Below, piece after piece: positions 1-8,236 of a DNA stretch of 64,000 nucleotides. Numbering within the stretch: the first letter of the stretch is position 1; the number at the start of each line of letters is the position of its first letter. Source of the DNA: CAISIP01 sp031396205 (GTDB lineage: Bacteria; Pseudomonadota; Gammaproteobacteria; Burkholderiales; Burkholderiaceae_C); contig JANNKH010000096.1 of NCBI GenBank assembly GCA_031396205.1, forward strand, positions 61,047 to 125,046, given 5' to 3'. Position numbers and translations under genes: made by a program. The notes below the pieces were generated by a model. That model was not told where the DNA came from. It saw only the letters and a program-made list of their open reading frames with translations, and did no database searches.

Positions 1-2
1 AC

Positions 3-1274
3 GCGTTGTGCGACGCGATCAGTGCCGACTACGGGCATCGATCGCGGCATGAGACCTTGCTGGCCGAGATTTTCCCGGCCCTGGACGGCGTGGACCATGT
101 TGTCAAACTATTGCGCCGCTGGATGAAGCCACAGCGCCGTGCGGTCGATCTGCGCAATTTCCTGGGCGCGCGCAACCGGGTGATTCCGCAACCGCTGGGC
201 GTGGTTGGTGTCATCGTGCCGTGGAACTTCCCCATCAATCTGAGCCTGGTGCCGCTGACCTATATTTTTGCGGCCGGCAACCGTGCCATGGTCAAGATGA
301 GCGAGAACTCGCGCCATCTGGCCAGGTTCCTGATCGAGCGCATGCCGGCTTACTTTCCGCCGGAAAAGCTGCAGTTCTTTGACGAGGTAGGTGGTGTGGG
401 CATCGCGTTCTCGAAGTTGCCGTTCGACCACCTGCTGTTCACCGGCTCGGGCCAGACCGGCCGTGCCGTGATGGCGGCGGCGGCGCAGAACCTGTGCCCG
501 GTGACGCTGGAGCTGGGCGGCAAGGCGCCGGCCATCCTGTGCGACGATTTCCCGCTGCGCAAGGCTGCCGAGCGGATATTGTTCGTCAAGTACCTCAATG
601 CGGGCCAGATCTGCACCTCGGTTGACCATCTGTGGATGCCGCAGGCGAAGATCGGGCAGTTCGTCAAGGAGGCGCAGCAGATCGTGCCCAAGCGCTACCC
701 GTCGATCGCCTCGCCGGACTACACCTCGATCATCGACCAGAAATCGTTTGACCGTCTGCTTGCCGCTCTGGACGACGCGCGTGAGCGTGGCGCCAGCATC
801 GTGCAATTGGTGCCGGGGCCGGCCTACGATGCGGCCACCCGCAAGATCGCTCCGGCAATCGTGCTGGAAGCACCGCCCGACAGCGTGCTCTGGCAGCGCG
901 AGATATTCGGGCCGATCTTGCCGATCCGGGGTTTCCAGGCGCTGGACGAGGTCGTGGCAGCGGTGAATGCCGGTCCGCGCCCATTGGCGATCTACCCCTT
1001 TTCCAACGATCCGCAGGTGGTGCAATCCTTGCTTGACCGGGTGATGTCGGGCGGCGTGTCGGTCAACGACGCGCTGTTCCATGTCGGCCAGCATGATCTG
1101 CCGTTCGGCGGTGTGGGCGAGTCGGGCATGGGCCATTACCACGGCAAGGAGGGCTTCATGACCTTCTCCAAGCTGCGGCCGGTGTTTTACCAGGCGCGGT
1201 TTTCCACCTTGAAGTTCATGATGCCGCCGTACGGCAGGTTTGCCAGCAAGATGCTGGATTTCCTGACCAAGTAG
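3..1274 (+). CDS. Aldehyde dehydrogenase, coniferyl-aldehyde-dehydrogenase-like (5' partial)
   Basis: NAD(P)-dependent oxidation of an aldehyde to its acid. The frame is open to the left edge, so the N-terminus lies outside the window; about 422 residues are visible, against about 475 usual for the coniferyl aldehyde dehydrogenase group. The visible part has the cofactor-binding PWNFP segment, the general-base Glu in LELGGK (about residue 169) and the nucleophilic Cys in NAGQICTS (about residue 203). The substrate cannot be read from sequence. It converges on the purine operon and is not obviously part of it. Family call is firm, substrate subgroup is inferred. Confidence 0.88.
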   Translation, partial: ALCDAISADYGHRSRHETLLAEIFPALDGVDHVVKLLRRWMKPQRRAVDLRNFLGARNRVIPQPLGVVGVIVPWNFPINLSLVPLTYIFAAGNRAMVKMSENSRHLARFLIERMPAYFPPEKLQFFDEVGGVGIAFSKLPFDHLLFTGSGQTGRAVMAAAAQNLCPVTLELGGKAPAILCDDFPLRKAAERILFVKYLNAGQICTSVDHLWMPQAKIGQFVKEAQQIVPKRYPSIASPDYTSIIDQKSFDRLLAALDDARERGASIVQLVPGPAYDAATRKIAPAIVLEAPPDSVLWQREIFGPILPIRGFQALDEVVAAVNAGPRPLAIYPFSNDPQVVQSLLDRVMSGGVSVNDALFHVGQHDLPFGGVGESGMGHYHGKEGFMTFSKLRPVFYQARFSTLKFMMPPYGRFASKMLDFLTK

Positions 1275-1326
1275 TACGCGCAGGAAACGGCTTGGCGTAG
1301 CCACTGCATCGCCGCCGCGTCGCGGC

Positions 1327-2550
1327 TCAGGCCAGCAGGTCGTGCAGGCTGCGCGCGATCACCTTGGTCGCGCGGCGCAAATCTTCGAGTTCGAGCCGCT
1401 CATCGGCGCGTTTGGCATGCGATTCGAGCACCGTGCGCGGCCCGGCACCGTAAATGACACCCGGGATGCCGGCCTCGCAAAAGAGTCGCACGTCGGTGTA
1501 CAGCGGGGTTCCCAGCGCCGGGATCGGCTCGCCGAACACCTGTTCGCCATGTTTCTGGATCGCCTGCACCAGCGGCTTGTTGCCGGGCAGCGGTCGCATC
1601 GCCTTGGCCAGCAGCATGCGCCGGATGTCGACCTTTACACCAGGGATCCTTGCCGCCGTCTCGTGGATGATGCGGTGCAGCGTGGCCTCGACCTCGGCCG
1701 GGTTCTCTTCCGGGATCATGCGCCGGTCGAGCTTGAAGCTGGCGCGTCCGGGCACGACATTGGTGTTGGTGCCGCCTGCGATCATGCCGACGTTCAGATA
1801 GGGATGGGTGATGCCCTGGACCTGCGACGTGATCGCTTGGTAGAGCGCGTTTTGCGCGTACAGCGCGGTGAGGATCGTGACCGCCGCCTGGATCGCATCG
1901 ACGCCGGACGCCGGAATGGCCGCATGGGCCATCTTGCCCTGCACCGTCACCTCCATCTGCAGGCAGCCGTTGTGCGCGGTGATGACCTGGTAGCTGAAGC
2001 CGGCGGCGATCATCAGGTCGGGCTTGATGATGTTGCGCCGCAGCAGCCAGGCGGGGCCGACCTCGCCGCCGAATTCCTCGTCGTAGGTGAACAGCAACTC
2101 CACGCTGCCGCGCTGCGGCCGCGCCACCGCCTCGAGCGCACGCACCGCGAATGTGTAGCTGGAGAAGTCGCATTTGCTGACTGCCGCTGCCCGGCCGTAG
2201 ATCCTGCCGTCGACGATCTCGCCGCCATAGGGGTCATGGGTCCAGCCTTCGCCCGGCGGCACCACGTCGCCGTGCGCGTTGAGCAGGATGGTCGGGCCCG
2301 GGCCATATTTGCGCCGCGCCACCAGGTTGGTCACCGATTCCATGCCGACGGCCAGCACCTCGGCCAGTGGCACCGGGTGTTGCTCGGCCTCGATGCCCAT
2401 GGCCTGCAGCAACTGTGCGGTGCGCTCGGCATGCGGTGCGTTGTTGCCGGGCGGCGTGTCGCTGGGCACCCGGATCAGCTCTTGCAGGAAGCGGACCTGT
2501 TCGTCGAAATGCTGGTCGATCCAGGCGTCGAGTTGCTCGTATGTGTTCAT
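1327..2550 (-). CDS. M20-family metallohydrolase (ArgE/DapE-like)
   Basis: A 407-residue M20 amidohydrolase. First zinc motif is NAHGDVVP and the catalytic Glu pair is in TYDEEFGGE. At the usual bridging-Asp motif (GRGAxDMKGG) this protein reads GRAAAVSKCD, so the Asp column is Val and an acidic residue sits four positions later. I believe an M20 subgroup with GRG-AVSKSD exists, so this is probably a variant active site rather than a mutation. It is the last gene of the minus-strand run gntR-puuE-uraD/allC-M20, 14 bp after the fusion gene. A role on ureido compounds late in purine breakdown is plausible but not shown; ArgE-like deacylation is the alternative. Confidence 0.82.
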   Translation of the reverse strand: MNTYEQLDAWIDQHFDEQVRFLQELIRVPSDTPPGNNAPHAERTAQLLQAMGIEAEQHPVPLAEVLAVGMESVTNLVARRKYGPGPTILLNAHGDVVPPGEGWTHDPYGGEIVDGRIYGRAAAVSKCDFSSYTFAVRALEAVARPQRGSVELLFTYDEEFGGEVGPAWLLRRNIIKPDLMIAAGFSYQVITAHNGCLQMEVTVQGKMAHAAIPASGVDAIQAAVTILTALYAQNALYQAITSQVQGITHPYLNVGMIAGGTNTNVVPGRASFKLDRRMIPEENPAEVEATLHRIIHETAARIPGVKVDIRRMLLAKAMRPLPGNKPLVQAIQKHGEQVFGEPIPALGTPLYTDVRLFCEAGIPGVIYGAGPRTVLESHAKRADERLELEDLRRATKVIARSLHDLLA

Positions 2551-2564
2551 GGTGGAGAGGGGTT

Positions 2565-4340
2565 TCAGATTTGCGCAGTGGTTTCACGCAGCATGTTCAG
2601 GAAGGCCTGAATCGCCAGTTCCATATCGTCGCTGGTGGTCGATTCGAGCGGGTTATGGCTGATGCCGGCGTTCTGGCCGCGAACGAACAGCATCGCCTGG
2701 GGCATCACCTCATGCAGCTTCATCGCATCGTGGCCGGCGCCACTGGACATGCGGTGCAGCGGCACACCGAGCGCATCGACCGCGCGCTCCCAGCGCGCCT
2801 GCCAGGCGGGTGCGCTGGGAGCCGCGGAGGCGCGCATGGTCTGCTCCTGCGTGTAGCGCAATTGCCGGCGCTCGCACACGGCGTGCAACTGGTCCAGTAC
2901 ATCACGCTCCAGGGCGTCGCGCTGGGCGTCGGTCGGCGCGCGCAAGTCAAGCGAAAAATGGCAGCGCCCCGGCACCACGTTGATCGATCCGGATGGCACC
3001 TGCAGTTGACCGACGGTGGCGACTGAATCGGCATCCTGCGCGGCTCGCCGTTCGGTGGCCAGCACCACCTCCGCAGCTCCAGCGGCCGCGTCGCTGCGGC
3101 GGTCCATGGGCGTGGTGCCGGCGTGGCAGGCGGTGCCGATCAGCTCTACCAGGTAGCGCACGCTGCCATTGATCGAGGTGACGACAGCCAGCGGAAGGTC
3201 CATTTCGGCAAGCACCGGACCCTGCTCGATATGCACCTCGACAAAACCCAGGTAGGCAGCGGGATCGCGCTTGAGCGCGGCAATGTCCTGGATGCGCAAA
3301 CCGGCATGCTCCATCGCCTGCTGCATCGTGACGCCATCGACGTCCTTTTGTGCCAGCCATTCGCTGCGGAAATCGCCGATCAGGGCGCCTGACCCCAGGA
3401 AGGTGGCCTTGTAACGCTGGCCTTCCTCTTCCGCGAAACCGACGACCTCCAAGTCGAACGGCAAACGGGAGTTGGTGCGGTGCAACTCGCGTACACAGGC
3501 CATCGGAACAAAGATGCCCAGCCGGCCGTCGTATTTGCCGCCGTTGCGCACCGTGTCGTAGTGGCTGCCAGTCATCAGCGTTGGCGCACCCGGCTTGTCG
3601 GCCCGGTAGCGCCCCACGACATTGCCGACCGCATCGATGCCAACGGTGTCGAACCCGCACTGCTGCATCTGGGCTGCGATCTGCGCGGCGCATGCGCGGT
3701 GCGCGTCGCTCAGGTAGGTGACCGTGAGTTGGCTTTTTTCAGCATAGCCCGGATCGGAAAACTGGCTCAATTGCTCGTGCCAGTCCCAGATCAGGTTACC
3801 CAATGCCGGCGTGATGCCCAGTTTGTCATTCAGCCGCAGCTCGACGATGCGGTGGATGTTGCGCAGGCACTCCTGCAATTCGGCATGCGGATGGTGGTAC
3901 AGCCGTCGCTCGAAGGTGTCGAGGATCTCGCGCTTGGACAGCCCTTCGCCACGAGGACCCCGCACCGCCAGGATGAACGGGAAGCCGAACCGGGACGCAT
4001 AGTCGGCATTGAGTTGCGCGATCCGGGCCAGTTCTTGCGGCGTGCATTGGGCAAGCCCCGCCTTGTTCTGCTCGTTGCTCGATTCGGCGGTCAGCGCGTT
4101 ATCGCGCATCGCCTTGCCGGCAAGTTCCGGGTGCGCCCGCACCAGGGCCAGCTGTTGCTCACGGGGCGCCGCCTGCACCACACGGGCCATACAGTGCTTG
4201 AAGTGCGCCGGCGAGCGGAACGGTCGGCTGGCCAACGCCTGTTCGGCGATCCAGGGTGAATGCTCGTACAGGCCGTCGACCATCGACAGGGCCTGCGCCA
4301 GGGGCGCGTCGTTGAGTTGCTGCAGTGTGAAAGTGGCCAT
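2565..4340 (-). CDS. uraD-allC: Fused OHCU decarboxylase / allantoate amidohydrolase (UraD-AllC)
   Basis: One 591-residue frame joins two purine enzymes. Residues 1 to about 170 match OHCU decarboxylase, which turns the unstable product of HIU hydrolase into S-allantoin: RAHPELAGK carries the catalytic His and SSNEQNKAGL the conserved Glu-Gln. Residues about 180 to 591 match allantoate amidohydrolase of the M20/AmaB fold: metal-binding GSHYDTVRNGGKYDG, EEEGQRYKATFLGS and HIEQGPVL. The activities are separated in the pathway by allantoinase, whose gene lies 18 bp upstream, so the operon supplies OHCU to ureidoglycine or ureidoglycolate. There is no stop or frameshift between domains, so the fusion looks real. 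Confidence 0.93.
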   Translation of the reverse strand: MATFTLQQLNDAPLAQALSMVDGLYEHSPWIAEQALASRPFRSPAHFKHCMARVVQAAPREQQLALVRAHPELAGKAMRDNALTAESSNEQNKAGLAQCTPQELARIAQLNADYASRFGFPFILAVRGPRGEGLSKREILDTFERRLYHHPHAELQECLRNIHRIVELRLNDKLGITPALGNLIWDWHEQLSQFSDPGYAEKSQLTVTYLSDAHRACAAQIAAQMQQCGFDTVGIDAVGNVVGRYRADKPGAPTLMTGSHYDTVRNGGKYDGRLGIFVPMACVRELHRTNSRLPFDLEVVGFAEEEGQRYKATFLGSGALIGDFRSEWLAQKDVDGVTMQQAMEHAGLRIQDIAALKRDPAAYLGFVEVHIEQGPVLAEMDLPLAVVTSINGSVRYLVELIGTACHAGTTPMDRRSDAAAGAAEVVLATERRAAQDADSVATVGQLQVPSGSINVVPGRCHFSLDLRAPTDAQRDALERDVLDQLHAVCERRQLRYTQEQTMRASAAPSAPAWQARWERAVDALGVPLHRMSSGAGHDAMKLHEVMPQAMLFVRGQNAGISHNPLESTTSDDMELAIQAFLNMLRETTAQI

Positions 4341-4358
4341 GCTATTTGCGCGGCTGCA

Positions 4359-5330
4359 TCAGCCGGGATAGGGGTGCGTGTGTTTCCAGTGGCGTGCGAT
4401 ATCGAGCCGGCGGCAGACCCAGACCTGGTCGTGCGATTGCACATGGTCCAGGAAGCGCTGCAGCGCCAGCATCCGGCCCGGTCGCCCAAGCAGCCGGCAG
4501 TGCATGCCGACGCTCATCATCTTGGGACGATCGACGCCCTGCGGATCGCCTTCGGCATACAGCACATCGAAACTGTCGCGCAGGTAGGTGAAGAAATCGT
4601 CGCCCTGGGCAAAGCCCTGGGCCGACGCAAAGCGCATGTCGTTCGTGTCCAGCGCATAGGGCACGATGAGTTGTGGCACCACGCTGCCGTCGGTCTTGCG
4701 CACCTGCATCCAGAACGGAAGATCATCGCCGTAGTAGTCGCTGTCGTATTCGAAGCCGCCGTAGTCAGCGACCAGGCGACGGGTGTTGGGGCTGTCGCGC
4801 CCGGTGTACCAGCCCAGCGCGCGTTCACCGGTCTGTTGCTCGATGATGTCCATGCCGATGCGCATGTGCTCGCGCTCGGTCGCCTCGTCCATGCTCTGGT
4901 AGCTGATCCAGCGCCAGCCGTGGCAGGCGATCTCGTGGCCCAGCGCCTGAAATGCTGCCGTCAGTTCCGGATGCCGCTGCAGCGCCATGCTGACACCGAA
5001 AACCGTCAATGGCAGCTTGCGGTTCTCGAACTCGCGCAGGATGCGCCAGACGCCGGCACGCGCACCGTACTCATAGATGCTCTCCATGCTCAGGTGGCGT
5101 GCCGCGAAAGCGGCCGGGTTGAACATCTCCGACAGGAACTGCTCGGATGCCGGGTCGCCATGGAGCAGCGCGTTCTCGCCGCCTTCTTCATAGTTGAGCA
5201 CGAACTGCAGCGCGATGCGCGCGCCGTTCGGCCAGCGGGCGTGCGCAGGCGTGGCGCCATAACCCACGAGGTCGCGTGGGTAGGCGGCGGTGGCGTCGTA
5301 GACGCGGGCTTGCTGGGGCATGGCGGTCAT
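4359..5330 (-). CDS. puuE: Allantoinase, PuuE type
   Basis: Hydrolyses allantoin to allantoate. The 323-residue protein belongs to the polysaccharide-deacetylase (NodB-fold) allantoinases, unrelated to the amidohydrolase AllB. Recognition rests on the family signature NYEEGGENALLHGD, followed by the SEQFLSEM segment and GHEIACHGWRW. The start codon overlaps the stop of the upstream GntR gene by ATGA, so the two are translationally coupled. The next gene downstream encodes both the preceding and the following enzyme (UraD-AllC), a direct operon logic. Confidence 0.95.
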   Translation of the reverse strand: MTAMPQQARVYDATAAYPRDLVGYGATPAHARWPNGARIALQFVLNYEEGGENALLHGDPASEQFLSEMFNPAAFAARHLSMESIYEYGARAGVWRILREFENRKLPLTVFGVSMALQRHPELTAAFQALGHEIACHGWRWISYQSMDEATEREHMRIGMDIIEQQTGERALGWYTGRDSPNTRRLVADYGGFEYDSDYYGDDLPFWMQVRKTDGSVVPQLIVPYALDTNDMRFASAQGFAQGDDFFTYLRDSFDVLYAEGDPQGVDRPKMMSVGMHCRLLGRPGRMLALQRFLDHVQSHDQVWVCRRLDIARHWKHTHPYPG

Positions 5331-5995
5331 CGGGCAAGTGCCCGGGTAATGTCGTTGCTTGGGTAGCTGCGCTCGAAGGTAAGCAGGGTCTCGACATGGC
5401 TCAGGTGCTCACCCATCAGGTGCGCCGCCCGTTCGCCGTCGCGTGCCGCCAGTGCCCGCACGATCTCGACATGTTCCTCGTTCGAGTGCGCCGCGTCGCG
5501 GCTGCTCTGGTACATCAGCGTGACCAGCGCACAACGCGAAATCAACTGGCCGAGCAATTGGGCCAATACAGGGTTGTCCATCAGTTCGGCCATGCGGACA
5601 TGGAAGTCTCCCAGCAATTCGGTCCGCCCGCTGGCATCATCCTGCTCGATGGCGCTCTTTTCCTGCGCAATATGTTGACGCAGCGCCTTGATCTTGGCGG
5701 GCGTGACCTGTGCGGCGAACGCGCGCGCCATCTCGCATTCAAGCATCCGTCGCACGGCGAACACCTGGCGCGCTTCCTGCACCGACGGTGCGGCAACAAA
5801 AGCGCCTCGCGCCGGCTCCAGCGTCACCAACTGGTGCTGCGACAGCTGCAGCAGGGCCTGGCGCACCAGCGTGCGCGAGACCCCGAAATGGTCTGCCAGC
5901 TTTTGCTCCGCCAGCTTGCTGCCCGGCAGCAACCGGTGCTCGATGATGGCCTTGGTCAGCGACTGCACAATCAACGCGGTGGACGAAGATTCCAT
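5327..5995 (-). CDS. GntR-family regulator (FCD domain), probable purine-catabolism regulator
   Basis: A 222-residue FadR-subfamily repressor or activator. The N-terminal winged helix (about residues 10-75) has LAEQKLADHFGVSRTLVRQALLQL, and the rest is an all-helical FCD ligand domain with the metal-ligand-type residues in DFHVRMAEL and HVEIVRAL. It heads the puuE operon and is divergent from uraH. A 16-bp sequence with palindromic core TGTATACA lies 25 bp upstream and recurs before puuD, so it is the best candidate operator. The ligand is probably an intermediate of urate or allantoin breakdown; this is inferred. Confidence 0.92.
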   Translation of the reverse strand: MESSSTALIVQSLTKAIIEHRLLPGSKLAEQKLADHFGVSRTLVRQALLQLSQHQLVTLEPARGAFVAAPSVQEARQVFAVRRMLECEMARAFAAQVTPAKIKALRQHIAQEKSAIEQDDASGRTELLGDFHVRMAELMDNPVLAQLLGQLISRCALVTLMYQSSRDAAHSNEEHVEIVRALAARDGERAAHLMGEHLSHVETLLTFERSYPSNDITRALAR

Positions 5996-6019
5996 GCCGG
6001 CATGATAGCGTCAAACCGA

Positions 6020-6035
6020 AAAACTGTATACACTT
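6020..6035. promoter_or_regulatory. Putative GntR operator upstream of uraH and gntR
   Basis: The sequence AAAACTGTATACACTT contains the perfect palindrome TGTATACA (6025-6032). It sits in the 140-bp gap between the divergent gntR and uraH genes and is repeated without change at 8086-8101 before puuD. TGT-AT-ACA cores suit FCD-type GntR proteins. Binding is inferred from position and identity only. Confidence 0.6.
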
Positions 6036-6135
6036 TTGTTTTTATTGGCGCCTCGCACGTCATGCCGTCCATTCATCGCGCACCACCACGAATATCGGGG
6101 TATTCGGGGCCCGCGGCGCGCACCAGGAGATCGCC

Positions 6136-6489
6136 ATGGGATTGAGCACACATGTACTGGACACGATGCACGGGGTGCCGGCCGCCGGCATGCAGGTCGC
6201 GCTGTATACGGTCGATGGCGGCTCGGCCGCGCTGGTCAGGCAGTTCACGCTGAACCGTGATGGGCGCAATCCGGATGGCCCGCTCTACGACGATCAGAGC
6301 CTCAAGACGGGCCACTACCGCCTGGTGTTCGATGTGGCGGGCTATTTCCGCGCCCGGCAGGTTGCTCTGCCGGAGCCGAACTTCCTGAATCAGGTCAGTT
6401 TGGACTTTGGCGTGGCGCATTCCGACCAGCACTACCATGTGCCGCTGTTGGTCAGCCCCTGGAGTTATTCAACCTACCGCGGGTCCTGA
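6136..6489 (+). CDS. uraH: 5-hydroxyisourate hydrolase
   Basis: Hydrolyses 5-hydroxyisourate, the direct product of urate oxidation, to OHCU. The 117-residue length is normal for bacterial transthyretin-related proteins. The N-terminal signature LSTHVLDTMHG carries one catalytic His, and the C-terminus ends in the diagnostic tetrapeptide YRGS. AGGAG lies seven bases before the ATG. It is transcribed away from gntR-puuE-uraD/allC, so the enzyme before the fusion in the pathway shares its control region. Confidence 0.96.
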   Translation: MGLSTHVLDTMHGVPAAGMQVALYTVDGGSAALVRQFTLNRDGRNPDGPLYDDQSLKTGHYRLVFDVAGYFRARQVALPEPNFLNQVSLDFGVAHSDQHYHVPLLVSPWSYSTYRGS

Positions 6490-6519
6490 GCCGGTTGGCC
6501 AGGCTGCATGCGGCGGGTC

Positions 6520-7092
6520 CTACATCTGGCCTTCGGTCAGAGTGTCGAGCTGGAACTGTCCGCTCTTGTCCCACAGCCAGACGTCGCTGTAGGTTACGCG
6601 CCCCATGCGCGAGGGAATCGGAAAGGGCGCCGCCTGGCGCACCGTGCGTACGATCTCGGCCATGACCTCAGGCGCGTGTTTGGGAGCGCGACGCCAGCTG
6701 ATGCCGGTCACCTGGCCTTGCCGGTCGATGTCGACATCGAGTACGCCAATGGCGTACAGGTGGGGTTTCAAAACGCCCTTGTAGATGCGCGCCGCGTTGT
6801 GTGCGTACAGATGCGTGGCCGCATCGCGCCGGTAGGCCAGAGCCGTGGACGCATACGAAACCGTCGGCAATTGCGCGATCGGAGGTACCACGATGGCCGG
6901 CGGCGCGCCCGGCACGTTCCCGATGGCAACGGGTGCCGGCGCCACGGCACCGATTGCGGGCGCTGGCACCGGCGCCGGCGCGGCTGGCGCAGCGGCGGGT
7001 ACCGGCTCCCGGTAGCCGGTGCTGCAGGCGGCCAAAATGGCGCCTGCAATCGACAGTGCGGCCAGCAATAGCGGGCGATTGGTGGATTTCAC
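6520..7092 (-). CDS. TonB-like C-terminal domain lipoprotein
   Basis: A GTG start at 7092 gives 190 residues and is chosen because GGAG lies eight bases upstream and the product then opens with a lipoprotein signal (hydrophobic stretch, lipobox LAAC at about residues 18-21). A proline/alanine-rich linker follows (about residues 25-75). The rest (ALAYRRDAATHLYAHNAARIYKG onward) resembles an energy-transducer TonB-type C-terminal domain. No true transmembrane TonB anchor is present, so classic TonB function is doubtful. It lies convergent to uraH. The role is unknown. Confidence 0.7.
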   Translation of the reverse strand: MKSTNRPLLLAALSIAGAILAACSTGYREPVPAAAPAAPAPVPAPAIGAVAPAPVAIGNVPGAPPAIVVPPIAQLPTVSYASTALAYRRDAATHLYAHNAARIYKGVLKPHLYAIGVLDVDIDRQGQVTGISWRRAPKHAPEVMAEIVRTVRQAAPFPIPSRMGRVTYSDVWLWDKSGQFQLDTLTEGQM

Positions 7093-7238
7093 AAATGCGG
7101 CTCCGAGCGATGGAATCGTGATTATCAGCACCGGTCGCTGCGCCGCGCGTCGGCGCGCCGCAACGGGCTGACGCAGGCATACTGTGCCTGAAAATGTGTC
7201 GCGGTCCCATGCTTTTGATGATTGCCCGGTAACCAGTC

Positions 7239-8045
7239 GTGAATATTGCCAAAGTCGCATTGTCCCGCCTGGCGCTGGAGCCGGCGGTATGGGTCACGGT
7301 CGCGTCCACCCGTGGCTCGGTGCCGCGGGACGCCGGTACATGGATGGCGGTTTTTGCGACCGGCTGCGTCGGAACGATTGGCGGCGGCCATGTTGAATTC
7401 CAGGCCATGGCCCATGCGCGGGCCTGCCTCGCGGGCGCACGGGTGGCGCAGCAGCGGCGGTTTGCGCTGGGGCCGAGTCTGGGCCAGTGTTGCGGCGGCG
7501 TGATGCATCTGCGGTTCGAGCCAGTGGCGGCCGCGTCAGTGCCCGTGTTGCGCCGGCGCCTGGCCAGTGCCTTGACGCCCGTTGCGGTGTTCGGCGGCGG
7601 CCATGTCGGTCATGCGTTGGTCGAGGTGCTGGGACGCTTACCCTTTGCGGTGCGCTGGATCGATAGCCGCGACGGGGTATTTCCCGCCCAGATTGCAGGC
7701 GATGTGCAGACCGAATACTCCGATCCCGTGCAGGCCGCTGTCGCCGACCTGGTGCCGCGCAGCCTGGTCCTGATCATGAGTTTCAGCCATGCGGAGGATC
7801 TTGATATCGTGGCGGCATGTCTTGCGCGCCTGCGCGCGCGTGACGACCTGCCCTATGTCGGACTGATTGGCAGCAAGACCAAGTGGGCGACGTTCCGCCG
7901 CCGCCTGTTGGCGCGCGGCTTTGACGAAGCCGTTTTGGCGCGCGTCACCAGCCCGATCGGCATTGCCGGGCTGCCTGGCAAGGAGCCGGAAGTGATTGCC
8001 GTCGCCGTGGCCGCCCAGCTGCTGCAATGGCGCATTGCGGGTTAA
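7239..8045 (+). CDS. xdhC: Xanthine dehydrogenase accessory protein XdhC
   Basis: Binds molybdenum cofactor, supports its sulfuration and loads it into xanthine dehydrogenase. The 268-residue product has the N-terminal XdhC region (STRGSVPRDAGTWMAV, GTIGGGHVEF) and a C-terminal Rossmann-like region (VAVFGGGHVGHALVEVL, LIGSKTKWATFRRRL). The start is GTG with no strong ribosome site, so the exact N-terminus is uncertain. Its partner genes xdhA and xdhB are 10 kb away on the other strand; this gene is next to puuD. Confidence 0.93.
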   Translation: MNIAKVALSRLALEPAVWVTVASTRGSVPRDAGTWMAVFATGCVGTIGGGHVEFQAMAHARACLAGARVAQQRRFALGPSLGQCCGGVMHLRFEPVAAASVPVLRRRLASALTPVAVFGGGHVGHALVEVLGRLPFAVRWIDSRDGVFPAQIAGDVQTEYSDPVQAAVADLVPRSLVLIMSFSHAEDLDIVAACLARLRARDDLPYVGLIGSKTKWATFRRRLLARGFDEAVLARVTSPIGIAGLPGKEPEVIAVAVAAQLLQWRIAG

Positions 8046-8085
8046 CCCGCATCGTTGGCGCTTCGCCCCGGTTTGAGTTGCGCGC

Positions 8086-8101
8086 AAAACTGTATACACT
8101 T
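8086..8101. promoter_or_regulatory. Putative GntR operator upstream of puuD
   Basis: A 16-bp copy, identical base for base to 6020-6035, with core TGTATACA at 8091-8098. It lies in the 191-bp gap between xdhC and puuD, 135 bp before the puuD start. No other copy of this core was seen in an intergenic position of the window. Confidence 0.6.
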
Positions 8102-8236
8102 GCTGCTCCATGTCGCAGCGGAGCCGGACCATTGGCAGGTCCTAGTTCGCGACCCCGTCCTGCTTACAGCGCCCGCAGTGGTGAGCAAAGGGAAGACCGA
8201 CGGGCGCGACGCCCCGTCTTGCGAAAGACCTGAATC

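Noticed and set aside
108..1304. 398-codon minus-strand open frame antisense to the aldehyde dehydrogenase
   Set aside because: Shadow of a GC-rich gene with no recognised domain; the plus-strand frame has clear catalytic motifs.
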